From assembly GCA_017550965.1 (NCBI GenBank), contig JAFZNK010000071.1, positions 1-56,481 of the forward strand: a stretch of DNA of 56,481 nt, read 5' to 3'. The stretch is from Thermoguttaceae bacterium. Lineage in GTDB: Bacteria; Planctomycetota; Planctomycetia; Pirellulales; Thermoguttaceae. Below the pieces are notes generated by a model. That model was given only the letters and a program-made list of their open reading frames with translations, made no database searches and had not been told where the DNA came from. Positions within the stretch are counted from its first letter, which is position 1; every line of letters begins with the position of its first letter. Positions 43,387-51,734 of this stretch are shown here, one piece after another. The position numbers and the translations under genes were made by a program.

Positions 43387-46300
43387 ATGAAGCGTAAGCG
43401 TCTTTTTCTTTCTCTTTTTTTTCTTTGTTTTGTCGTCGCTCTTTTTTTTGTTTTTTCTTTCAGAAACTTGCCGTTTCTAAAAAAAACAGAGCCTAAATTT
43501 AGGGTGGCGGCGGTCGGTTTCTTAGGTCTGGACAGCCAAATCATTAAAGACGCCGGAGAAAAACTCGGATACGAGGTCGACGTTTTTTCGCGCTATTCGG
43601 CTTTCACGACGGAAAAGACGAACAAAAAGAGCTTTAACGCGATTCTTATCAGGACGCATTCTCTGCAACCTTCCGACAGAACGACTGGTTTTGACGAGCA
43701 ACTTGGTCTTGCCGATTATGTCGTTCCCTATCCGATAACGACCGATAAATTTACCGATCTTGCAAGATTGCCGCAGGGAATCGAAGCCGACGACGTCGGC
43801 AAATATCTTTCTACTATTACCTCGCGCAACGTCGAGTCTTTTTTAACGTTGTTAAATTGCAAAATTAATGGGGGCTCCGTCGACGTTCCCGAACCGGAAG
43901 ATCTTCCGACGTTTGGTTTTTTCTGCCGAGGATCTGAGATTTCACAAACTTATGAAGAATGGCTGCAACGCGCCGATATTCCCCAACTTCCCGAAGACGC
44001 GCCTCGCGCCGTTTTTATCGGTTCTTTTTTAAATCCTTTTAGGGGCGCAGATTCCGCCTATTTAGAAACGATTGTCGACGCCTTTGCTCGTCGGGGAATA
44101 CGCGCTGTTCCTATTATGGGGTTTCGTTCCAATCCAGACGCGGTTAAGTCGGTCGATCCCGATTTGATCGTCGCTTTTCCGCTCGGAAAAGTCTTGTCTT
44201 CCGACGTAGAGTCCGATTTCTTTGAGAAATTGGACGTTCCCGTCTTAACCGCTATTAATCTTTCTGTTTCCAGGAAAGAGTGGTTTTCCGAACCTGTCGG
44301 AATGACTCCGACTTATCAGAATTTAGCGATCGCTCTTCCGGAGTTGGAAGGCTCTATTGATCCAATCGCCATATCTACGATCGACTTAGATCAGGACGGT
44401 CTTGAAACGCGACAGCCGATTTTGGATAGGATAGAATTGCTAGCTTCGCGGGCGGCGAGGTGGATTGAGTTGGGGCGCAAGTCTAATTCTGAAAAGCGAA
44501 TTGCTATTATTTACCGTCGAAGTCCCGGTTCGGCGGCAATAACGGCCCAGTCTCTTGACGCTGTTCCTTCGTTGTACAACGTCTTGCTTGAACTGCGCGG
44601 GGCCGGATACGATCTTGGTTCAGATTTTCCTGAAAGCGAAGCGGAATTTGCAGATCTTGTCAATCGACAAGGGCGAACGATCGGTCAGTGGGCGCCCGGA
44701 GCTTTTCATAAGTTTCTTGAAGAGGGACGCCCGGAACGCGTGTCGACGCAAAATTATAATAATTGGGCGGAAAAAGATTTGTCGAAACAACTGCTTGCCG
44801 AAACGAAGCGAGTATGGGGAACGGCTCCCGGCGTTTATTTTAGCGGTCAGACGGAAACGGGCGATTCTTTTCTTGCCGTTTCACGAATTCAGTTTGGAAA
44901 CGTCGTCGTTCTTCCGCAACCGACGACGGCGATTATTTCCGATCAACCCGACGCGTCCGATTTCGACTCCGTTCACGGCACGAATCAGGCTCCCCCTCAC
45001 TTTTATCAAGCGGCGTATCTTTGGATTCGCGAAGGTTTTAAAGCCGACGCGATCGTAAATTTTGGAACTCACGGCTCCTTAGAATTTACACGAGGAAAGT
45101 CGCTTATCCTTTCGGAAAATTGTTGGCCGGTTTCGTTAACGGGAGATATGCCGACAATTTACTTGTACAGTATCAACAACGTCGGCGAGGCCCTTCTTGC
45201 CAAACGAAGAATAACTTCAACGATCGTTTCTCATACGACTCCCCCTTTTATCGACGCTCCTCTAACGGATGAAAACGTAAAGTTTCAGAATATGTTGGAT
45301 CGATACGATCTTACGGAAGACGAAGAGATTCGACGTGAAATTGTAAACGATATTGAAACGACCGCGCGAAATATCGGCTTAACATCGTACGATCCTGCCG
45401 ATCCTGAGGAGAGATCCAACGATGAAAAACGCGTTGAGTTTTATCACGATCAGTTGCATCGATTGTGGGAAACCAGCGTTACCGACGGTTTGCATGTAAT
45501 AGGGCGCGCATGGACGGAGGAGCAAATTCAGACTACGGCTTCTAAACTTGACGTTCCCGACGCCGTCGAACGCGTGCGCGAATCGACGAGCGGAGTTGAG
45601 ACGCAGCGGCTGCTGGCGGCCCTTTCCGGTCGTTTTATTCCTCCGTCCACGGGCGGCGACGCGCTTGTCAACCCGGATTCGCTCCCGACGGGGCGCAATA
45701 TGAGCGGCATTAACGTAGAGCAAACCCCCGACGAACAGACCTATCGACATGCGCAAAAACTAACCGACGACTTGCTCGACGATTACGAAGCGAGGAACGG
45801 TCGACTGCCGCGTCGAATCGCGTTCACGCTTTGGGGGGGAGAGTATTTGCGAACGCGCGGTCTTTCTTTTGCTCAGGCGTTGTGCGCGCTCGGAGTGCGC
45901 CCCGTTTTTGATTCAAGAGGAGCTCTAAAAGATATTGAAGTTATTCCCTCGCAGGAACTCGGTCGCGCCAGAATCGACGTCGTCGTTCAGACTTCCGGTC
46001 AATTTCGAGACGCCGCGTCTTCGAGAATTACGTTGTTAGACCGAGCCGTTCGGCTTGTCGCTTCATTAGAGGACGAACCTTTCCCCAACTACGTGCGCGA
46101 AAACGTCAGTTTGACAGAAGAAACGCTAAGAAAAGACGGGTTCGTCGAGTCTGAGGCGTCGGAACTGGCAACGGCGCGCGTTTTTGGTTCTCCAAACGCG
46201 CTCGATTATGGAACCGGAATACGCAAACTGGTGGAACGATCCGATCGATGGAATAGTCGCGGGGATATCGCCGATCAGTATCTTTTAAATATGGGCGGCG

Positions 46301-47226
46301 TTTATCGAGGTCCGCGAGTATGGGGAACACCTATTAAAGGATTGTTTGAGGCAAATTTAAAAGACGTCGACGTCGTCTTACAATCTCGTTCGTCGAACAC
46401 ATGGGGACCCGTCAAACTGGATCACGCTTATGAATTTGGCTCTATTGCCGCCGTCGTTAAAGAAAAGAGCGGTTCCGACCCCGCGTTTTGGCTTTTGGAC
46501 GCTCGTCGTTCTAAAAACGTTCGAATGCAGACGCTCGACGAGGCAATTCGCGACGAATTGCAAACAACGTTTTGGAATCGTCGCTGGTTAGAGGGAGTTA
46601 TTCGCGAAAAAGGCGGCGGAGGAGCCGACGCGTTGGCAAAAGCGACGCAGGATTTGTTTGGTTGGAGCGCCGTAGGATCGGAAAACCTTATTGACGAAAC
46701 GATTTGGAACAGAACGTATGAGACGTTTGTCGACGATCGTTTGGGCGTCGGCGTTCGCGAGTATTTTGAGGAAACGAACCCCGCCGCGCTTGCGGAAACG
46801 ACCGCCGTCATGCTTGACGCCGTTCGTAAGGAGTTTTGGAGCCCGAATCCGGACGTCCTGGAGAAATTGGCGGCTGTTCATTCTGAAATCGTAAGCAAAT
46901 ACGGCGCAAGTTGTTCGTATAACGTTTGCGGCAACAAAGCGCTTCGCGATTTTATCGTTAGTAATCTTTCCGAACCAGAGGCGTATCAGAAAGCTCTTGA
47001 CGAAGCGATTCGAGATCCTTCTTCCAAGTCAAACGTTAGCGGTTTAGAGTTGGTAGAAAAGGTCGAGAATAATAAAGACGACGCGAAGGAAAGCTCCGGA
47101 ACCTTTTCCGAATCCATTGCCGACAATCAGACCGACGCGGTTTTGATTGCGGGAATAGCGATCGCCGTTCTATTATTGCTCGCGTTGGGCTTTATGTCTG
47201 AAAAACGAACTAATGAGCGATGCTAA
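43387..47226 (+). CDS. Membrane-anchored CobN/BchH-type chelatase (HmuS-like)
   Basis: 1279 residues from ATG 43387. A membrane helix at about 6-25 and another at about 1249-1270 anchor it at both ends, unlike soluble CobN or BchH, so most of the chain is probably extracytoplasmic. The chelatase core is unmistakable: NFGTHGSLEFTRGKS around 558-572 (His562 and Glu566 in the family active-site region), PTIYLYSINNVGEALLAKRR, LWGGEYLRTRG at 815-825, LGVRPVFDSRG, ELGRARIDVVVQTSGQFRD and MGGVYRGPRVWG. CobN inserts cobalt into hydrogenobyrinate and BchH inserts Mg into protoporphyrin, both with AAA+ partners; none is in this window. Linkage to ExbB and DUF2149 genes resembles HmuS of Bacteroidota, reported to remove iron from haem. 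Metal and tetrapyrrole here are unknown; cobalamin biosynthesis is unlikely from context. Confidence 0.88.
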   Translation: MKRKRLFLSLFFLCFVVALFFVFSFRNLPFLKKTEPKFRVAAVGFLGLDSQIIKDAGEKLGYEVDVFSRYSAFTTEKTNKKSFNAILIRTHSLQPSDRTTGFDEQLGLADYVVPYPITTDKFTDLARLPQGIEADDVGKYLSTITSRNVESFLTLLNCKINGGSVDVPEPEDLPTFGFFCRGSEISQTYEEWLQRADIPQLPEDAPRAVFIGSFLNPFRGADSAYLETIVDAFARRGIRAVPIMGFRSNPDAVKSVDPDLIVAFPLGKVLSSDVESDFFEKLDVPVLTAINLSVSRKEWFSEPVGMTPTYQNLAIALPELEGSIDPIAISTIDLDQDGLETRQPILDRIELLASRAARWIELGRKSNSEKRIAIIYRRSPGSAAITAQSLDAVPSLYNVLLELRGAGYDLGSDFPESEAEFADLVNRQGRTIGQWAPGAFHKFLEEGRPERVSTQNYNNWAEKDLSKQLLAETKRVWGTAPGVYFSGQTETGDSFLAVSRIQFGNVVVLPQPTTAIISDQPDASDFDSVHGTNQAPPHFYQAAYLWIREGFKADAIVNFGTHGSLEFTRGKSLILSENCWPVSLTGDMPTIYLYSINNVGEALLAKRRITSTIVSHTTPPFIDAPLTDENVKFQNMLDRYDLTEDEEIRREIVNDIETTARNIGLTSYDPADPEERSNDEKRVEFYHDQLHRLWETSVTDGLHVIGRAWTEEQIQTTASKLDVPDAVERVRESTSGVETQRLLAALSGRFIPPSTGGDALVNPDSLPTGRNMSGINVEQTPDEQTYRHAQKLTDDLLDDYEARNGRLPRRIAFTLWGGEYLRTRGLSFAQALCALGVRPVFDSRGALKDIEVIPSQELGRARIDVVVQTSGQFRDAASSRITLLDRAVRLVASLEDEPFPNYVRENVSLTEETLRKDGFVESEASELATARVFGSPNALDYGTGIRKLVERSDRWNSRGDIADQYLLNMGGVYRGPRVWGTPIKGLFEANLKDVDVVLQSRSSNTWGPVKLDHAYEFGSIAAVVKEKSGSDPAFWLLDARRSKNVRMQTLDEAIRDELQTTFWNRRWLEGVIREKGGGGADALAKATQDLFGWSAVGSENLIDETIWNRTYETFVDDRLGVGVREYFEETNPAALAETTAVMLDAVRKEFWSPNPDVLEKLAAVHSEIVSKYGASCSYNVCGNKALRDFIVSNLSEPEAYQKALDEAIRDPSSKSNVSGLELVEKVENNKDDAKESSGTFSESIADNQTDAVLIAGIAIAVLLLLALGFMSEKRTNERC

Positions 47227-47230
47227 CTAT

Positions 47231-47280
47231 CGTTGTTGAACAGGATTTTAGATTTAACTTTTCCATCCTGTTCAACAACG
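47231..47280. terminator. 16-bp inverted repeat after the chelatase gene
   Basis: Perfect arms (CGTTGTTGAACAGGAT at 47231-47246, complement at 47265-47280), 18-nt loop, between convergent genes. The T-tract is poor on both sides, so it may work by hairpin strength or as a 3' stabiliser. Confidence 0.55.
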
Positions 47281-47292
47281 TTTGTCGTAACG

Positions 47293-49791
47293 CTATTTTC
47301 TGGGCCCAACGTCTTTGAGGTCAAACGGGACGAATCCGACGTCCCCGGCGGGCGAGTTTTGATCGAACCGTCCCCGATCGTCAATTTTTGGATCGGCAAA
47401 AACAGAATGCTCGTCGAATCCTTTAGATTTCCATGACTTGAACGCTTGCGACTCAAAGAAATCTTGAACGCTTTCGTTCCAGTAAAGATTGTGATCACAG
47501 AAAAGGACTTCTTCTAAATTGCTTCCCGTCGCAAAGAACGCTGAATTGGGATTATTCCAACATACGACGTTTCTTTCAAAGACAAGGTCTTCGCAATTGT
47601 TTGAATAATTGGCAAAATATCCCTGATACGAAGTCGCGTCCAGAAAAACGTTGTTGCGCACGATGTTTTTCTTCCCGCCTTGCAACATAAATCCTCCGTT
47701 GGGACAATTCTTTACGAAATTATTTTCGACAGAGTATCCTCCGGCAAACGAGTCGAGATAGATTCCCCAAGCCATATGCGTTGGAACGGTTCCCTGAGAA
47801 GAATATCCTACGCAAGAGTCGATATAATTGTTGTTTATGACGCTTCCGGATAGAAAGTCCATGTCTCCCTGAGTAACTTCGATGGCTCCGGTATCGTACG
47901 TTTCAAGACTGACGTCTTTGATCCAGTTGTAGGCGACGACGTTGTTTACGCCGGCGTTTTTTAGGGATATCCCGTATCTGCTGGAACGTCGCACCGAGTT
48001 GTGCTCGACAACGTTTTCACTTGCGTCCGAACCCACGAGAACGACCCCGCCGATATGCTTATATTCTTGTCCGATATCTTCAAAAGAATTGTCGCTGATT
48101 ATGTTGCGGGGGGATCTAACGACGACTCCGCCTTGCCCCCCGTTAGTTAGTTTGCATTTTCGGACGGCGTTTTCGCCGCCTCCGTCAATTGCGACCGCAT
48201 ATCTTCCGACGTTGTTAAAGACGCATTTCTCAACGGAAACGTTCTTAGCGTTGGTTAATTCGATAACCCCGCGTTCGCCCATTTCGTATCCGACGCATCC
48301 TTCGTCCCTTCCGCAAAACGTTTCTTCAAACGATATTCCTGAAATTGTTAAGGGACTTGTCAGCGGGGTCGAATCAGAAGAAGGGGCGACTCGAACGAGC
48401 GTTCCCAATATTGGGACGCGGACTTCGTCTTCAGAATTCGGGGCCCATACATAAAGCGTCTTTTCGTCGACGTCGTAAAACCATTCGCCCGGTTCGTCCA
48501 GGAATTCCGGGCAGTTTTCGAGCCAATATCGATCGCCTACGCTAAGGTCTGCCGTTAGCTCGTTTCCGGTGAGTTCAACAACATTTTTCTCAAAGTCGAT
48601 CTTTTTAATCGACGTCATTTCCAAATACGCGCGACAAGAGCCGCTTTGGAATATTTTGAGTTCGGGTCGCGCGTCTTGTCGAGCGCATGCCTGAGTAACG
48701 TCGCCGTTTTTGAATACGAAAGCGTTGGGACTTCCTTTTTGTCGTATTGTCGCGTTTTTACACTCGTTTCTTGCGACGTCGACAGCCTGAACGATAATCG
48801 TTGAAACGTCGGACGACTGCGATTCGAGTTTGTCTTCGCCGTCGGGAGTAAAATCCGGGTCGTTAGTCAATAGGAACGCGCCAATGTCGCAACCGCCCCC
48901 GCCTACGTTTTTCCATCCCAACGTCTGTTTGCCTTTTTTCAAATCAAACGACGCGACTCTCGACCATTTGGACGGCCCCCAACTTTTTGTCTTGGGCATG
49001 CTTTGAAGCGTTTTCCAGTCGTCGTCGCCATCAGGTCCGCAACGCATTGCCAATCGCGGTCCCATATCGTCGACGTCGACGTTGTCCGCTCCGTAGAATA
49101 TCCAAACAAACCATTCGCCCTGTTTAGGGACGTCAACGTCGTAGTATAACGCGTCTCCCGCGTTGTGAATTGTCGAGACGCTTCCCGCGATCTTTGAAGC
49201 GGAGAAGGCTCGTTCTACGTAGAAAAAACCGCTTCGATAGGGATTGGATTTGTCGAAATTGGGAGTTCTTGCGCGTATTAATCGCTCAGTAGAGAACAGT
49301 TGATAGGGAATCGTTCCTTCCGACGATTGAAAATCAAAATCCGCGCTCAGTATTTCGGGGCGATTAAGCCCTGTTTTTCCTTTGCCGTTAGTTAACCCTT
49401 CGACGGCGCGACTGCCAAGAAAGCGAACTGTTTCTCCTGGAAACGCGCTAATTGAAAGCGGCGCCTGCAGGTCGTTTTCGTCGAGTTCTAACGTTTGTTT
49501 AAATTCCCAGTCGCCCTCGCGGAAATAAACGACGATCGGTTCGTTTGCGTCTTTACCGGATTCTTTTCGCCAAGCTTTTTGCGCGGCGGCGATTGTTCTG
49601 AGCGGTCCGTCCGTATTCGACGCGTTAGGTTCCGCAAGTTTGCCAGACCAGGAGTCGTTTCCCATCGGAGAAACGTAAAGATCCGACGCGTTTGCAGAAG
49701 GAGTCAAGTCGGCTAGGAACAAAATGAAAAAAAACAGACTGAAAAGACCGTTTCGTTCATATAAAAGTGACACAAAAGACACAACATTCAT
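47293..49791 (-). CDS. Exported right-handed parallel beta-helix protein
   Basis: 832 residues from ATG 49791, with AGGAG 8 nt upstream. Signal peptide about 1-35 (ANASDLYVSP). After the N-terminus, a DUF1565-like opening (SPMGNDSWSGKLAEPN, PLRTIAAAQKA) and a carbohydrate-binding-like segment follow. From about 490 it has rungs of the form NVSVEKCVFNNVG, ISDNSFEDIG, VEHNSVRRSS and IVRNNVFLDA, a right-handed parallel beta-helix with stacked Asn. Such proteins are pectate lyase-like glycan hydrolases, lyases or binding proteins. Catalytic residues cannot be assigned from sequence alone. Single gene with a good promoter at 49832-49860. Confidence 0.87.
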   Translation of the reverse strand: MNVVSFVSLLYERNGLFSLFFFILFLADLTPSANASDLYVSPMGNDSWSGKLAEPNASNTDGPLRTIAAAQKAWRKESGKDANEPIVVYFREGDWEFKQTLELDENDLQAPLSISAFPGETVRFLGSRAVEGLTNGKGKTGLNRPEILSADFDFQSSEGTIPYQLFSTERLIRARTPNFDKSNPYRSGFFYVERAFSASKIAGSVSTIHNAGDALYYDVDVPKQGEWFVWIFYGADNVDVDDMGPRLAMRCGPDGDDDWKTLQSMPKTKSWGPSKWSRVASFDLKKGKQTLGWKNVGGGGCDIGAFLLTNDPDFTPDGEDKLESQSSDVSTIIVQAVDVARNECKNATIRQKGSPNAFVFKNGDVTQACARQDARPELKIFQSGSCRAYLEMTSIKKIDFEKNVVELTGNELTADLSVGDRYWLENCPEFLDEPGEWFYDVDEKTLYVWAPNSEDEVRVPILGTLVRVAPSSDSTPLTSPLTISGISFEETFCGRDEGCVGYEMGERGVIELTNAKNVSVEKCVFNNVGRYAVAIDGGGENAVRKCKLTNGGQGGVVVRSPRNIISDNSFEDIGQEYKHIGGVVLVGSDASENVVEHNSVRRSSRYGISLKNAGVNNVVAYNWIKDVSLETYDTGAIEVTQGDMDFLSGSVINNNYIDSCVGYSSQGTVPTHMAWGIYLDSFAGGYSVENNFVKNCPNGGFMLQGGKKNIVRNNVFLDATSYQGYFANYSNNCEDLVFERNVVCWNNPNSAFFATGSNLEEVLFCDHNLYWNESVQDFFESQAFKSWKSKGFDEHSVFADPKIDDRGRFDQNSPAGDVGFVPFDLKDVGPRK

Positions 49792-49831
49792 CGTAAAGGC
49801 TCCTGTCTGACTAAGAAAACGGATTGCAGAA

Positions 49832-49860
49832 ATTGTAAAAGAAAGGATAAGCGGAGTCAA
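49832..49860 (-). promoter_or_regulatory. Promoter for the beta-helix gene
   Basis: Minus strand TTGACT (49855-49860), 17-nt spacer, TACAAT (49832-49837); about 40 nt before the ATG. Confidence 0.6.
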
Positions 49861-49976
49861 GAAAGAGAAAAACTCCGCGCTAGAAAATCAATTCCAACGC
49901 AGAGTGAATCACAACACTTTTCGCAACACCAATTTTGCTCGATACTGTTTTTACCGAGGTTTTTAGTGATTTTAAG

Positions 49977-50049
49977 TACCTCCAGAGGGACTCGAACCCA
50001 CGACCCACGGATTAAGAGTCCGTTGCTCTACCAACTGAGCTATAGAGGC
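49977..50049 (-). tRNA. tRNA-Lys (anticodon CTT)
   Basis: 73-nt cloverleaf on the minus strand: 7-bp acceptor (GCCTCTA with TGGAGGT, two G-U type pairs), D-arm with AGCTCAGTTGGTAGAGC, anticodon stem ACGGA/TCCGT around loop CTCTTAA (anticodon CTT), T-loop TTCGAGT. The T-stem has one T-T mismatch. Discriminator A; CCA is not encoded. Confidence 0.95.
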
Positions 50050-50096
50050 GTGCGCAAGAGGAACTGAAACGCTTTCCAGCCCTCGAACTTTTTGGG

Positions 50097-50124
50097 ATTA
50101 TACCCTCGGTCCAGGAATTGACAA
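50097..50124 (-). promoter_or_regulatory. Promoter for tRNA-Lys
   Basis: Minus strand TTGTCA (50119-50124), 16-nt spacer, perfect TATAAT (50097-50102), about 48 nt before the mature tRNA. Confidence 0.65.
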
Positions 50125-50211
50125 GAGCGTTTTTGAATATTTTCCTTATTTTCCTCGGCAGAATCGTTTTTGACGGCAAGTCGCCCGTTTTCGTTTTATC
50201 GCGACGTCGTC

Positions 50212-50257
50212 AAAAAAGTCCGTCAATCTGACGCGCGTCAAATCGACGGACTTTTTT
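50212..50257. terminator. Intrinsic terminator after the cupin-like gene
   Basis: 13-bp perfect arms (AAAAAAGTCCGTC) at 50212-50224 and 50245-50257; on the minus strand six Ts close the hairpin, directly downstream of the gene ending at 50297. Confidence 0.8.
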
Positions 50258-50296
50258 AGGTTAAAAATCCGACGTTACTCGAACGAATTTTCAGGT

Positions 50297-51571
50297 TCAG
50301 ATATCGAGGTACTTTTTATAATCGCCGATGTTTGGCATGGACTTGTGGGAATCAGGTCCGAAGTAGCGCAAACCGACGAGAGGTTCGGAACCCGTGTTGA
50401 CAATTTCAACGCCTTCTTTTGCCGCCGTGGCGGTGATGAAGATTTCGTCGTCCGGTTCTTCGCCATAGTAAATCATATTGGGCGATTCGATGTTAAGTTT
50501 GCCCATCGTTCCGCGCCCCTGGGTCGTGATCCACGCGCTCGCGGCTTCGTCTTTCATGAGGCACTTGCAACCGGGCATAACGGTAAGCTCTTTAGCCGTA
50601 ACGCGTTGTTTGCCGTCAATGAGACCGTAAACGATCCACTTGTCGACATATTCGCCGTTCGGGGCGGATTTTTCCTGGTCGATAATCGGCTCGAGGTAGT
50701 TGTGGTCTTTGAAGAACGGGTCGACGTTCTTTTCCCAGTCGAGTTGTTCGACGATGAAATCGAGGTCGAATTTCTTGTCGTCGGGAACGTTTTTAACAAG
50801 GAGATCCCAAGAGATGGCGTCGTGATCGGTGAGGGATTGGAACATGCCGAAAACGTCGGAACCCCATTGAGGTTCGTAAGTGCAAACAGATCCCGGAGCG
50901 TGAAGAACGCCGGCAGGAACGACCCAGCCAGTGCCGGGCTTCAAACGATAGGCCTTGGACAAGTCGAGAATGCCGTTGTCGCCTTTGTTCCAGTTTTCAA
51001 GGCATTTGCGTACCTGCTTTTTGGTCGTGCCCGGCTCGAGTCCCATGAACGTGTAGTCGAAACGGTTTTCAGCGGCGTTGAGTTGCGGAGGATAATAATA
51101 AGCTTCCGGCTTGCCGTCTTGTCCCGTCAAATTGGCGTCTTTGTCCATCTGGTGCATGTGATGGGGGAGGGGACCGAGGTTGTCGAAGAATTTCGAGAAG
51201 ACGGGCCAACGATGATATTGATCCCAAATGTGATCGCCGACAATCGCGCCTTTGCCTTCGGCGACCGCGTCGCGGAGAAGGAAACGTTTTCCGGCAACGC
51301 GAATGTAGCTGAGCCCTTCGTCTTCGGTGCGTCCGACGTTGTCGGCTTCCGTGGTGCTTGCGAACCAACGTTCGTCGATACCGCCGCGGTCAAGCCCGAG
51401 AGCGTACCAGTCGGTTTGGGCGAGTTTGATGCGACGTCCGGGTTTGCAGAAGACGCGAGGCACCCAGTTTGGAGTCAGCCTGAGCAGGCCGGCGCCTTCT
51501 TCCATCGCTTGTGCCAGTAAAGAGGGGAGTTCGCCAGCGGCGGCAATAGCGGAACGACTTTTGGTAAGCAT
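50297..51571 (-). CDS. Phosphomannose-isomerase-like cupin protein
   Basis: 424 residues from ATG 51571, with CAGGAGA 6 nt upstream; the region before this ATG is not needed. Metal-site pattern of type I phosphomannose isomerases: LPHHMHQMD (His pair), KPEAYYYP (Glu) and VPAGVLHAPGS (His) in the middle of the protein, then C-terminal cupin-like strands. The sequence differs strongly from ManA outside these motifs, so the substrate may not be mannose-6-phosphate. No signal peptide, so cytosolic. Role: aldose-ketose or other sugar isomerase, inferred from metal ligands. It is followed by a strong terminator and not clearly in an operon. Confidence 0.75.
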   Translation of the reverse strand: MLTKSRSAIAAAGELPSLLAQAMEEGAGLLRLTPNWVPRVFCKPGRRIKLAQTDWYALGLDRGGIDERWFASTTEADNVGRTEDEGLSYIRVAGKRFLLRDAVAEGKGAIVGDHIWDQYHRWPVFSKFFDNLGPLPHHMHQMDKDANLTGQDGKPEAYYYPPQLNAAENRFDYTFMGLEPGTTKKQVRKCLENWNKGDNGILDLSKAYRLKPGTGWVVPAGVLHAPGSVCTYEPQWGSDVFGMFQSLTDHDAISWDLLVKNVPDDKKFDLDFIVEQLDWEKNVDPFFKDHNYLEPIIDQEKSAPNGEYVDKWIVYGLIDGKQRVTAKELTVMPGCKCLMKDEAASAWITTQGRGTMGKLNIESPNMIYYGEEPDDEIFITATAAKEGVEIVNTGSEPLVGLRYFGPDSHKSMPNIGDYKKYLDI

Positions 51572-51635
51572 AAGTATTCTCCTGGGATAAATGTAATAAC
51601 AACGACCTTCTATCAAGGAGGACGACGTCAGATGG

Positions 51636-51694
51636 AAAAGCGAGCGAACGCGTTTTGAAAATCGACGTCAAAATTCGATTCGTCGCTCGCTTTT
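51636..51694 (-). terminator. Hairpin downstream of lgt
   Basis: 12-bp perfect arms (AAAAGCGAGCGA at 51636-51647, complement at 51683-51694), 35-nt loop; on the minus strand it ends in TTTT. Confidence 0.55.
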
Positions 51695-51734
51695 TTAATT
51701 ATGCACGTGCGAAAGCGCGGCGTCAAATAATTTT

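Noticed and set aside
43387..47226. Call as aerobic cobaltochelatase CobN for vitamin B12 synthesis
   Set aside because: Two membrane anchors, ExbB and DUF2149 neighbours and no corrin or CobS/CobT genes argue against it.
50345..51520. Open antisense frame of about 391 codons opposite the cupin-like gene
   Set aside because: No domain pattern; the minus-strand gene has metal-binding motifs and a ribosome binding site.
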